Assembly (NCBI GenBank): GCA_948144175.1 | Contig: CANXME010002087.1 | Location: 2,663,501-2,727,500, forward strand | Source of the DNA: Closterium sp. NIES-65 | Taxonomy: Eukaryota > Streptophyta > Zygnematophyceae > Desmidiales > Closteriaceae | Length of the DNA: 64,000 nt | Direction: 5' to 3' | Part shown: positions 12,577 through 23,161 of the stretch, in pieces | How the letters are laid out: every line of letters starts with the position of its first letter | Numbering within the stretch: the first letter of the stretch is position 1 | Made by a program: the position numbers and the translations under genes | Notes under the pieces: model-generated | What the model was told of the DNA's origin: nothing | Databases searched by the model: none | The model's input: the letters and a program-made list of their open reading frames with translations, nothing else

Positions 12577-12841
12577 TTTACAGAATCCTTACTGAGGTAC
12601 TCGTTAGCGAGGCCATCCCGAGGGTCACACGACGAACCTGTCCTTCCTATTTCGTCGCACCGAACCACTCCCAAGTCGCCCCCGCCCCAATCGCAACCAC
12701 CACCGAGCCATCCTCGCCCAACCTCTCCACCTAGCTATGACTTCCCCTATTTAGTCGTGCCTTTCTCATTGTATCGTCATTTAGTACTCAGTCATTCTCG
12801 TTATTCGTTTTACTGCGCACTCTGCAAGTTCATTCATAACA
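12577..12841 (+). repeat. Right LTR of element F
   Basis: 265 bp, ending TTCATTCATAACA. The first few bases beyond the shared block do not match the left copy, so the start is uncertain. Confidence 0.8.
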
Positions 12842-12876
12842 CGAACTCGCCTCTCCACCATTTTTCATGGCGAGGT

Positions 12877-13231
12877 TGTTAGTAGATCTGCACTGTGGAT
12901 GCCCGATTGATCCTGGAGAGGGTTACACACGGGTTCGCCTGGGGGGTTATAGGCGCACTGACCCGCTACTAAAACAAGCCTTTTTTATCCCAATGACATG
13001 GTATCAGAGCGGTCTCGGGTTCGAATCCCAGTGTATGCACATGTAGGCCGGTGCCACTGTGCTTAGTCCTGGGCCTCCCAGCATGGGGGGGTGTCAGTAG
13101 ATCTGCACTATGGATGCTTGATTGATCATGGAGAGGGTTACAGGCGCGTTCGCCTTGGGGGTTATGGGCGCACTGACCCGCTACACAACAAGCCCTTTTA
13201 TCCCAATGGTATCATGGTTGGAATTTTGACA
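12877..13231 (+). mobile_element. Complete miniature LTR retrotransposon (SMART/TRIM type)
   Basis: Two direct repeats (12877-12998, TGTTAGTAGATCTG ... AATGACA; and 13092-13231, TGTCAGTAGATCTG ... TTTGACA) flank an internal region of only 93 bp. Directly inside the first LTR is a perfect Met-tRNA primer site TGGTATCAGAGCGG (12999). Directly before the second is a polypurine tract GCATGGGGGGG (13081-13091). A perfect 5-bp target duplication GAGGT lies at 12872-12876 and 13232-13236. It has no coding capacity, so it would need proteins from another element. The second LTR is about 18 bp longer near its end. Confidence 0.9.
12999..13012 (+). other. Primer-binding site of the miniature element
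   Basis: TGGTATCAGAGCGG is complementary to the 3' end of plant initiator Met-tRNA. It is followed by GGTTCGAATCCC, which resembles a tRNA T-arm (B-box). Confidence 0.8.
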
Positions 13232-13469
13232 GAGGTTCGACCTTCTGACCTATGGCTTACTTCGGAAGTTCGAAATCACTGCTCCAAAATGATCTGTGCA
13301 ATATGGTATCGATAATTTTTATTAATATTTTGTTTGAAAAACAAGTTCCTGCCTAGGGTTCGAGAAACCTCTTTTCCCTGGCTCTTCCAAGTTATGGTTT
13401 TAGATCTAGTCCTGCTGCTCATGCCAGTCACGCCACCTACAGGTCCTCACGCCACTCACGCCATTCTAG

Positions 13470-13596
13470 TGATGAAAAACGAGAATGAATGAACTATGAA
13501 AGAGTTCGGTACAAGTACTAACCCTAATTGGGTTGTACCCCTTCTGGGCTACCCCACTACAGCCTACACAAATGTATAAGCTATAATGTTCTGACA
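13470..13596 (-). repeat. 3' LTR of copia B
   Basis: 127 bp. The polypurine tract (complement of 13597-13622, CACCCCCATAGGCAAAGTGGGGGAGA) adjoins its inner edge. Confidence 0.9.
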
Positions 13597-13795
13597 CACC
13601 CCCATAGGCAAAGTGGGGGAGAACAAGTGGTCACAAGACCAGTCAAACAAAGCAAAGCAAGCTCAGGGTGGATCACAAAGTCACCACACAGTCCGAGCAC
13701 AAGAGTAAGGCCACAAGGCAAGTTCACATGCAAGATCATAAATATAAAGGTAAACCAGCTAGTGCAGGTATAGAAAGAGTACAGTACAAACAAGA

Positions 13796-15420
13796 TCAAG
13801 AAGAGAGCAAGTGAGGCCAAGTAGGCACAAGACCTAGCAAAGTACAGAAGCGCTGATGATCACAAGGCGGAAGGACCTTGGAGAAGATATCAACAGTGTT
13901 GGTCTCAGAGGCCACATAGGTAAGGCGGCGCTGACCACGCTGCTGCAGCTCACGAGCCAGGAAGTAGCTGAGAGCAATGTGCTTCGTTCTGTGCTCCAGT
14001 TTGTGCTCCGGACACAAGGCCAGCATGGCCTTGTTGTCTACGTACAGAACTGGAGGAGAACGAGGCGGCTCTCCTAGGTCAGTCAGCAGGTAGGTGAGCC
14101 AGCGTCGCTCCTGTGCAGCCATGGCCCCCGCATAGATCTCAGCCTCACAGCTGGAGCTGAGAACTGAAGACGAGCGGGTAGACTGCCACGAAATAGAGCC
14201 GGAGCCAAGGCTGAAGGTATAACCCTGTGACGACAACTGCAGAGCCTGGTCGTCAGCCCAAGATGCGTCATCGTGACCTGTGAGGACCACTCGACGTCGC
14301 CCTCCAAGCACTAGCCCCATGCCCGACATACTGCACACGTAGCGCAACACCCTCTTCGCTTCAGCCATGTGCTCTGATCGGTGTCTCCCAGGAGCAACAT
14401 AGCGTGCCAAGATGCTAAGAGGGTATGCAAGGTCAGGTCGTGTGCAGGTCATCAGATACATGAGGCAGCCAACAAGCTCTGGGTACGGGCCACTCGGCTC
14501 TACGGACTCATCCAAAGGCAGAGCTGAGAGCGAGTGGCGAGTAGACAGAGGAGTGGCCTGAGGCGAGGAGTACGTGAAGCCGAAGCGCTGAAGGACCTAC
14601 TGCACCATGTGTGAGTGAGTCAGGGTAATGGTGCGCTGTGCTCAGTCCCGGGTGATCTGCAAGCCAAGGTAGCTACGCAGTTCACCCAGGTTTGCGCACG
14701 TATGTCTCTTCTGCAGCTCAGACTTCACGTGGGCGAGTCCAGCAGTTTCAGCAATGGCAAAGACCAAGTCGTCGACGTACACGAGGATGTAGAACGGCGG
14801 CAAAGAAGTGTCAGTGCGCAGAAACAGCGACGGGTCGGGTGTAGAAGGAGCAAACCCAAGAGCCGCAAGTGCAGTCCTCAGTGTGTCGTGCCACTCACGG
14901 GGTGCCTGGCGGAGACCATTGAGTGGCTACCGAAGGCTCCACTGGGTACCAGGAGGAAACGACCCAGTGAAGCCAGGTGGACGGCGCAGCCAGATCTCCT
15001 CGTGCAGGCTGCCCTGCAGGAAAGCTGTGCTGAAGTCAAGAGAGTGAAGCTCGTAGTCGCGCTGAGCGGCTATGTGCAGCAGCACCCGAAGAGTGGTCAT
15101 CTTCGGGGTGGGAGAGAAGGTCTGAAAGTAGTCAACTCCCTGCCGGTGACTGAAGCCTCGAGCCACGTAACGCGCCTTGAAGACAGGCGGAGAACCCGGC
15201 GGCCGCTTCACCCTGAAAATCCACATGCCACTGACGATGTTCGCCCCAGGTGGGGGAACCTCGTCGACGTAGGCGCATGTAGACTTCCGGGAAGCCATCT
15301 CTGCGTCCATGGCTGACTGCCACTGAGAGGAGTAGGGACCCTCGATCGCCTCAGCATACAATCGAGGAGTCGGGATGTCTGGTGCATCCGGGTCTCCCTC
15401 AGGGGCAATCAGCGTGGACA
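13796..15420 (-). pseudogene. RT and RNase H region of copia B (broken)
   Basis: RNase H signatures lie in 13796-14515 (SCEAEIYAGAMAAQE, LYVDNKAMLALCPEH). RT signatures lie in about 14620-15420 (VSGMWIFRVKRPPG, DYFQTFSPTPKM, DFSTAFLQGSLHEEIWLRRP). Confidence 0.85.
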
Positions 15421-15926
15421 CGAAATGGGGCAAAGGAGCAGCAAAGCACTGGAGCTCCTCGTGCCTATCCTCAAGGACGTCCGTGCTAAGAGCACACTCA
15501 CCCCTGACGGACAGAGGACAGACAGACTCAGACTCTGCAACGAGACTAGAAGCAGAGTCTAGATGACAGCAAGCAGCGAAGTCGACAAGCTCAACAACTA
15601 GGGCAGACGCAGCAGTGGACTCAAAGGAAGGGTCAGTGACAATAGTAGCAAGAAGGCGCATGACCGAAGGACTAGCAGCACAAAGGGAGTCAAACTCCAG
15701 GTCAGCAAGAGTAGGAAGAGAGGACTCTGGAGGAGACGGCAACGGAACACGCAGAGGAGCAGTGGAAGGACGCAGTGCCATCTGGTGTGTGCCGGGGACC
15801 GCAGGAGGACGCGTACGGGCAGCACGACGACTAGTGCGAGCAGCACGAACAGGAGACGCAGGACGAGACGCAGGCTTACGACGCTCAGCAAGACCTCCAG
15901 TAGGACCAGTGTAGGGAGAAGGAGCA

Positions 15927-16802
15927 TGTTGTGTGATGCAATCATATGCATTCACGTCTGTCTGCCTCCCATCATATGTTCGTGCGTTGCATGCGTGGTA
16001 TGAGCGTGTGCAAGAATTTGTGTTTTTTGCAGTTTGGTTTTTCTGAGTGTGTGTGAATATTATTTGGCTTGAGCAGATATCTGAAGTGACTCCTCTGCTC
16101 AAGAGCTTTCCGACGAACCAAGTATCGCTTCAATCGGAGCACGAACAAGAAAGTTACGAACGTTGGAGTTCGTATGCTTTTCATATTTGGTTGTGGTGAC
16201 TATGGGAAGTTGTGGGGTTGACTCAATATGGGGTACAGACTTTTGGGGGTTGGGAAATTCGTCTTTTCTAATGTAGTTGCTGCCAAGTGGTTGGGTGAAA
16301 CCAAACCAGGTTGGCAAGTGTGGCCAAGTTGGGTTGAGGTGGATTGTGGAGGTTGGGAAAGTGACAAAAGTGAAAGTGGGGTTGCCTATGGAGAGGGGAA
16401 TTGTGTGGCATGGGGTTTCCTTTGTTGGGCACTCTCTTGGGACCTTCCCTCTCGTCCTCCTCATCCATCCCACCTGGTTTATTGCCACTCTAACTCTCTT
16501 GTGTAGTAATTGTGAACTTGTGTGAGAACTTTTTGATTGAGTTAAGATTGTATGGCAGCATATCCCCTAGTGCGCCGAAGTTGATAACTCAAGAAATACT
16601 TCACCTTTTCGTATGATTTAACTTGAGAATTATAGCTACGGAGTAGAGCTATACCATATTTGTGTTTGGTGAAGTTTTGAATGTGAACTTTTTGTCGACG
16701 GCGTTTTTTGTGAGCGCGACTTTTCTGCCCAGAATTCTAAGCCAACGATTTTGAGAATTTTAGGCACCTAATCTTCATAGACTCCGTCCTTAGTCTCTAA
16801 CA
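15927..16802. mobile_element. 876-bp solo LTR nested in copia B
   Basis: The insert runs from TGTTGTGTGATG to TCTCTAACA, with TGTT.../...AACA inverted ends. It is flanked by a perfect 5-bp duplication GAGCA (15922-15926 and 16803-16807). Copy C has uninterrupted sequence at the same point (25290), which proves the insertion. No coding region is seen. The length and TG..CA ends fit an LTR of a larger, possibly gypsy-type, element that is absent from the window. Confidence 0.85.
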
Positions 16803-18570
16803 GAGCAGGTAGAGGGGAGGCGGGCTGTAACTCTGACTGCGACTGGACATGCAGTGGACACTCTAAGGAAGGAGCAGGACCAAGAGAGGGCGGGAGACCA
16901 AAAACCTGCTCAAGGAGCGGAACGAAGTACGGCCTCGGCTGCACAGCGCCTCCAGAACCAGCAAGGACGGCACCACTACCTGCAGCGGGAGCACCAGCGC
17001 CAGCAGCACCTCCAGCTCCACCAGCGCCAACTCAACCACCCTCAAAAGCACCAGCGCCAGCAGCACCACCAGCGCCAACACGCCCAACAGCTCCAGCTCC
17101 AGCAGCACCAACTCCAGTAGGACCGTCAGCTCCAGCAGCCTCAGCAGCACCCCCAGACGCACCAGCGCCAGTAGAAACACCAGCACCAACACCCCTAGCA
17201 GCTCCAGCTCCAGCACCACTAGTACCGCCACCAGTTCCAGCAGTAGCCCCAGCTGCACCCCCAATCGCAGCAGCATGTCTCAAGCAGCGGGCAAACCACT
17301 CGCGCAGCTCTTGTGGAGAAAGTGGCTCCCGGCTCGACGAAGCACCGCCGACGGCCACACGAGCAGACCCAGCGCTCCCAGGCTCGGCACCCCTAGACCG
17401 AGCACCCCCTGGCTCAGCACCCCCGGTCTCAGCAACCCACGACCCAGCAGCCCCAGGCTCAGCACCCCCAGTCTCAGCACCCCCAGACTCAGCACCTCCA
17501 GACCCGGCACCTGCAGGCTCAGTACCTCTAGCAGCACCAGAGTCAACAGCTACCTCGACAGGCTCGATTGCGTCTACCTTGGACACACCTAACGGGGCAC
17601 GACCTTGACGCGGGAGGGGGTTTACCGGGGGAGGACCTGGCGCAAGGAAGAGCCGCGGTGGGGGGGAGGAACGCAGTGCGGTAGGGGAAGAGACGGTAGT
17701 AAGGCACCAACTCGTCAAAGGTGACGTCCTAGGAGGACAGAACACGTCGCGAGGTGGGGTGGTAAAACTGCCACCCAGGCGGGTCAGGGGGGAAGCCAAG
17801 GAAGACGCAGGGAACAGCACGGGGGGACAGCTTGTCCGCAGACAAGTCGCGGACAAACGCCCGAGATCCCCAGACCCAAAACGCAGACGCATCGCCAACC
17901 TTCTCAGTCCACCGCAAGGCGGGGGAGGTCTCTGGCAGGGAGACCCGGGGCTGAAGGTTGAGCTGATGCGCGGCGTACTGAACCGCTAACGGCCACAGAA
18001 AATGGGGGGCAGCCGCATGCATCATGGACGTACGAGCGACGTCCATGACCATGCCAATGCGGTGCTCAGCAATCCCATTTTGCTGTGGAGAGGCCGGAAT
18101 CGTGAAGGTCTGGCGGATGCCTTGTGCACGACAGAAGGCTCCCAGACGCGCAGAGGAAAGCTCCCCGCCTCTGTCCGAGTGCAGACGCAGAACAGGAAAG
18201 TTTGAGCCGAAACTCTCCCAGAGGTGGAGACGAGTTGCGCTTATCCAGTCGATCAACACCTCAGTGACATCACCCTTGCTGCGCAAGGGGAAGACTGTGG
18301 TGTAATGCGAGTAGTCGTCAAACACCAGCAGGAAGTACCGCTCACGCCCCTGCCCACTAACGCGGGCGGGGCCCCACCATCCATGTGGAGAGTCTGCAGC
18401 GGAGCCTCTGTCGGAGGAAACTCAGAGGAGTGAGGGGCGGCGCGCTGTCGCCCCTCGACGCAGGGGACGCAGGTAGGGCCACGCCTCGGAGGTAGGGGAG
18501 GGAGAGACCGAGGGAGACCAGAGACAAGGACACGGGAGGCCATGCCTCAGAGACGAGGCAGGGAGGGGTG
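16803..18570 (-). pseudogene. Linker and integrase region of copia B (broken)
   Basis: 16850-17600 encodes a Gly/Ala/Glu-rich repeat linker. 17700-18570 carries the integrase core (MFDDYSHYTTVFPLRSKGD, LRLHSDRGGELSS, SPQQNGIAEHRIGMV) and the CVPCVEGRQ zinc half. Confidence 0.85.
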
Positions 18571-20579
18571 ACCAAGGCGGTGGTGCCAAAGGAGAGTCTG
18601 GTGGGACAAAAGACGACACGAGCAAGGAGCAGACTCAGGACCAGACCTGGACGCTGCAGCAAACACCTGACCCGACGCAACTACCTGACCAGACTCAGCA
18701 AGCGGAGGAGACTCAGTAGTAAGGGTTTACACGCTCGACCCTGGCCGACGGGTGAACGTGGCCAAGTGTTGGCCTGTCCGAGCACACGTGCAGTGGGTCA
18801 CCCGCTGACTCGCAGGAGTGAACTGGTCAACCCCCCAATCCTGTAGGTCCGCTCCACTCACTAAGTTCGTAGAGAACGAGGGGAGGTAGAGACTTGACAG
18901 GGTGCCAGAGGGGGCTGCCGGGCACGGTAAGACAGTGGAGAAGCTAGCAAGGAAAGGACCCCCAGAGGGGTCCGCGAGGGAGACTGCATCCGGCCGACTG
19001 AGCGGCGTAAGAGTGGTGCGGTCTTCAAAGAATGAGCGGGACGGCACCCGAGTCAAGGGTGAAGGTGTGTAAGGCCTGAGCCGGCGTAGTACCTGAGAGC
19101 GCAGACTCACCAGCACCATGGGCAGCAGACGCACTAGCACCGAGAGCTGCAGCCTCACCAGCACCTGGAGCAGTAGCCTCAATGCCCGGGTCAAGCGGTA
19201 CACACAGGTAACAGTCACCCACAACACTATCATCAACAGCATACATGGCAGCAAGAATAGCATCAAAGTCAAGATCAAAGATAGCAACCCCCGCCCTAGA
19301 CAGCTCTCCCGAGCGAGCGATCTCAGAGGCCCCAGGGAACTGGTGACGCCACGCGTTCGTCAGGCAGCCGAAGCAGCGCTGGGTGGGGTGCGGGCCCCCG
19401 CACTACTCACCAGCGCGGTCGCCGGTGCGAAGAACGTAGGTGCAGGGACCCGTACCCCCACCGCGCTGACGCGCAGCGTACCACTCACGTAGCTGCTGAG
19501 GGGACAGGGTCTCATGACTGCTCTGCTACTGCTGGCGCGAACCACCACCGGAGCCACTCCTCTGCGTAGAGCCGCGACTAGGTCCACCACTGCCGCCGCC
19601 GCCTCTACCGCGTCCTCCACCTCTGTCTCCTCTGCCACCTCCGCTCCCTCCGCCGCCACCGCCACCTCCTCCGCCTCCACTGATGCCGCCGCCGCGGCCA
19701 CCCCCGCCACCACTCCCACCACCACCCGCACCCCCTCCACTGCCTCCACCACCACCTCCACCGCCCCCGCCAGCCCCTTTAGCGCCCTTGCCCCACATGC
19801 CCTTGCCGGTGCGGCGTCTCCCGCTAGGGGCAGACGCAGCGCCGACCGACTCGAAACCAACGAGGTCGGCCGGAGCAGCAGAAGCAACAGAGCGCAAGAG
19901 GGGGGAGGGGGAACACCCCTCAAAAACGGGGGTGCGAGGGTCACCACGAGAGGCTCCTACAGCGAATATGCTCTTCTCTGCTGCTAGGAGGCCCTTGTCG
20001 AGGAGGTCAACGGTGAGAGTGGTGGGGCAAACGGAGAGGAAGTGGTCCCTGACTATGCGAAGCGAGTCAGGGAGCCGGGTGACTATGTAGTAGAGGGTGA
20101 TGTACATGGGGGGGGGGTTCTTGGCGCAAAACTCAGTAGGAAGCGCAGCGCGGTAGCGAGTGTCACTAGTGCGGAGGTGTGTAATGAGATCAGCGACTGT
20201 GGGAAAGGCAGCAAGGTCAGGGAAGAGGTACGGTAGCATAAGGCGGCTCAGTGCAGCAGTGGCAGAGGAAGAGTAGCGTGCAGCTACAGCGTCGTACAAG
20301 GTCTGAGCACTCTTGTACTGGCTAAAGTGTGCACGCTCAGTGGTCGGTAAGTGGCGACGAACAGCAAGGCGAGCAGCAGCATCACGAGTGGCCCACTATG
20401 AGCGAACAGTGCTGTCAGCAGTAGCAGGCGGGGTAGGAGAGACACCAGAGGTGAGATCGAACAGAGAGAGTCCGTCTGCCTTATTGCACTGGAGAAACAG
20501 CTGGAGGTCATCGACCCATACCTTAAAGTCAACGGCACGGCCCTCAGCATTAAAGGTAAGGACACTAGGGGGTAGCCAT
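18571..20579 (-). pseudogene. Protease and gag region of copia B (broken)
   Basis: A retropepsin-like LDSGA segment lies near 19050. The glycine-rich gag segment is at about 19530-19800. Gag N-terminal homology reaches up to ATG 20579 (same start context as A, D and E). Confidence 0.8.
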
Positions 20580-21541
20580 GACTGCAGTGGTCTAGTAGGA
20601 AGTGAGCTCACCAGTCCGAGAAAGGAGGGTCGGGGAGCACCGGTAGGAACAGCAGCGGCTCGACAGTAGGGTGGCTCGGCGGCTCGACGGCTCGGCGGTA
20701 GGGCGGCTCGGCTGTTGGGCGGCTCGGCTGCAGGGCGGCTTGGCTGCTGGGTGGCTCGGCGGTAGGGCGGCTTGGCTGGTGGGCGGCTCGGCTGCTGGGC
20801 GGCTCGGCTACTTGGCGACTCGGCTACTCGGCAGATGGTTGGCTCGGCTGCTGGGCTGCTCGGCGGTTTGGTCGCTGGGCGGCTGAGCGGTAACAGGGCC
20901 GCTAGGTGAGGGCGACGAGGCCGCGGGTGACGGCGACAGGGCCGTAGGTGGCGGCGACGGGGCCGCAGGTGGCGGTGGGGCCGCAGGTGGCGGTTGCGTG
21001 GCTGCTGGTGGCGGCGACGAGGCCGCTGGTGGCAGCGACGGGGCCGCAGGTGGCGGCGAGGCCGCAGGTGGCGGCGGCGTTGCCGCAGGTGGCGGCGACG
21101 GGGCCGCATGTGGCGGCGATGGGGCCGCATGTGACGGCGACGGGGCCGCAAAGGGGCCTAGACGAGGCCGCGGATGGGCCTAGACGGGGCCGTAAGGGGC
21201 CTAGACGGGGCCGTAAGGGGCCTAGGCGGGGCCGTAAGGGGTTGCGGAGGGGCCGTAAGGGGCCTAGGCGGGGTCGTAAGCGGCCGTAAGGGCGGCGCGA
21301 GGGGCCGTAGAGGGCGGCGTGAGGGGCCTCGGGGGGCCGTAAGGGGCCGTAAGGGCGGCGCGAGGGGCCGTAAGGGCGGCGCGAGGGGCCGTAAGGGCGG
21401 CGCGAGGGGCCATAAGGGTGGCCATTAAAGGCGGCTCGAGGGTAGGGAGGGCACACAAAGCGCGACTCGGGCAGGAGTGAAGCGCGCTCCGGGCAGGGAA
21501 AAAAAAGTATCGTGGTGGGCCCTAGGTAGCGTTCCCACTAG
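20580..21541 (-). repeat. Tandem-repeat leader of copia B
   Basis: Two different GC-rich arrays: GGCGGCTCGGCTGCTGG-like units at 20660-20890 and GGGGCCGCAGGTGGCGGCGAC / GGGGCCGTAAGGGGCCTAG units at 20900-21420. Confidence 0.8.
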
Positions 21542-21559
21542 GGAACCTGCTCGATACCA

Positions 21560-21686
21560 TGATGAGAAACGCGAATGAATGAACTATGAAAGAGTTGGGT
21601 ACACGTACTAACCCTAATTGGGTTGTACCCCTTATTAGCTACCCCACTACAGCCTACACAAATGTATAAGCTATAATGTTCTGACA
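21560..21686 (-). repeat. 5' LTR of copia B
   Basis: 127 bp. The primer site (complement of 21542-21559, TGGTATCGAGCAGGTTCC) adjoins it. It resembles the initiator Met-tRNA complement with two single-base gaps. Confidence 0.9.
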
Positions 21687-21691
21687 TCTAG

Positions 21692-22831
21692 ATCTAGAGG
21701 TAAGCTTTTCTACCTCTTATTCTTAAGCTCACTAGACATTGTAGAATATACTTGTATAGATTCAAACGCCGTTGTTTACCAGATTTATGTGTAACGACCT
21801 TCTTCAATTATCATCCTCTCTATTCACATTTTGTCTACCTCGATTTTGTTGCTTATTCTAGTTTCCTTTGCTTCTATCTCTCGCTCAGTCCGGCGTTCGT
21901 CTCTCTCCTTCATTCTTCCTTATTTATCTTCTTCCTAACGTCGTTCTGCTGGTGCAAGTCACGCTGGCTTCGTGTTGCTGGTGCCGGGCGCGCTAGAGGT
22001 GATTGCGCCACCCTCAGCGTCATGCACTTTATACGCGGAGGCAGCAGCAACGAAGGGCAAGAGCATGTTGTTAGAACTTAGTGAGTTCAGATTGTGAAAG
22101 AGAGTGAGAGAGTAGTTAATAGTTCTTAAGCGAAAATACTACGGGATAAAAAATGCGGGAGAGTGATAGAATATGAGAGCTTACTCCTTGAGTTAGCTAC
22201 TTCCGTTTTCTTCTTCCGCTTTCTGCTTCCGCTTTCGATTCCTACATTCGTTTCCTACTGTCATCTGTTCTCTACTATGGCGTTTATTCTGTTATCTGAT
22301 TTAGTATCACTTTTAGATCTTCCTTTGGTTATCTGTGCTTCCTCTTTACTTCATGCGTTGCGTATATTTAGTACCTGCGTACCTGCTTATATTTCCTCTT
22401 CCTCTATACCTCCTATTTGAAGTATACGCGACTTTCAAGTTGCGTATATTTAGTACCTGCGTTTCCTTCATTCGTTTTTTCAAAGGTTGTTGCTTCATTG
22501 TCTCGTGAAAGCCTCTTCTTTAAGTTTTCCTTTCGCTTTCTCTACTTTTCGTTTCCATTTCTTTCTCAGTTCGTTCTTTCATAGTCTTAATTTAATCAAC
22601 ATTTTATTCCCTCGTTAAAATATAATTCATTCTCTCTTCTCGTTTGTTCCTCCTTGATGAGAGTTTTACATTGGTATTTCTTGTTGTAATCTATCTACTC
22701 GTAGTTGTGGTATTTGATGGTTCGTTGGGGCCACTTAACTATTGTTTCCACTTCTATTCGAATGATGTCTGAAGTTGTTGCTTTCAAATTGTCATGTATT
22801 TTTGTTTTTTATTGGTGTTGTATCACTTGTA
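21692..22831. other. Intergenic stretch without a recognised gene
   Basis: AT-rich, pyrimidine-biased plus strand. It continues the locus interrupted by copia B (13237-13464 is its other side). It contains a short direct repeat TGCGTATATTTAGTACCTGCGT (22360 and 22440) and a 109-codon open frame at 21752-22081 without recognisable similarity. No RNA gene was seen. Confidence 0.6.
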
Positions 22832-22836
22832 AGACA

Positions 22837-22963
22837 TGATGAGAAACGAGAATGATTGAACTATGAAAGAGTTGGGTACAAGTACTAACCCTAATTGGGT
22901 TGTACCCCTTATGGGCTACCCCACTACAGCCTACACAAATGTATAAGCTATTATATTCTGACA
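22837..22963 (-). repeat. 3' LTR of copia C
   Basis: 127 bp, TGATGAGAAACG-type start and ATTCTGACA end, nearly the same as the LTRs of copy B. AGACA (22832-22836) would be the target duplication, but its partner is lost. Confidence 0.88.
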
Positions 22964-23161
22964 CACCCCATAGGCAAAGTGGGGGAGAACAAGTGGTCAC
23001 AAGACCAGTCAAACAAAGCAAAGCAAGCTCAGGGTGGATCACAAAGTCACCACACAGTCCGAGCACAAGAGTAAGGCCACAAGGCCAGTTCACATGCAAG
23101 GTCATATATATAAAGGTAAACAAGAAAGTGCAGGTATAGAAAGAATACAGTACAAACAAGA

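Larger units (their letters stand above)
9589..12841 (+). mobile_element. Non-coding LTR retrotransposon (LARD-like), element F
   Basis: Two direct repeats of at least 265 bp (9597-9861 and 12577-12841) align without gaps and differ at about 16 positions, so this is an old insertion. The primer site TGGTATCAGAGC lies at 9864-9875, two bases inside the left LTR. A purine tract AAAGGGGAGA lies at 12515. The internal 2.7 kb holds only unrecognised open frames (longest about 150 residues on either strand), so the element is either non-autonomous or too decayed to type. The outer left boundary (TG at 9589) is uncertain, and no clear target duplication is visible. Confidence 0.75.
13470..21686 (-). 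mobile_element. Ty1/copia retrotransposon, copy B
   Basis: 127-bp LTRs (13470-13596 and 21560-21686) are flanked by a perfect TCTAG duplication (13465-13469 and 21687-21691). The internal order on the minus strand is primer site, repeat leader, gag, protease, integrase, linker, RT, RNase H. The LTRs differ at about 7 of 127 positions, similar in age to copy A. An 876-bp solo LTR of another family interrupts the linker. The coding region is broken at several places. Confidence 0.93.

Noticed and set aside
13000-13070. Possible tRNA gene (GGTTCGAATCCC box)
   Set aside because: It lies between two LTRs directly after the junction; no acceptor stem or anticodon arm can be formed, so it is the primer-site region of the miniature element.
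21752-22081. 109-codon open frame between copia B and C
   Set aside because: Hydrophobic composition from a pyrimidine-rich strand; no similarity, no clear gene context.
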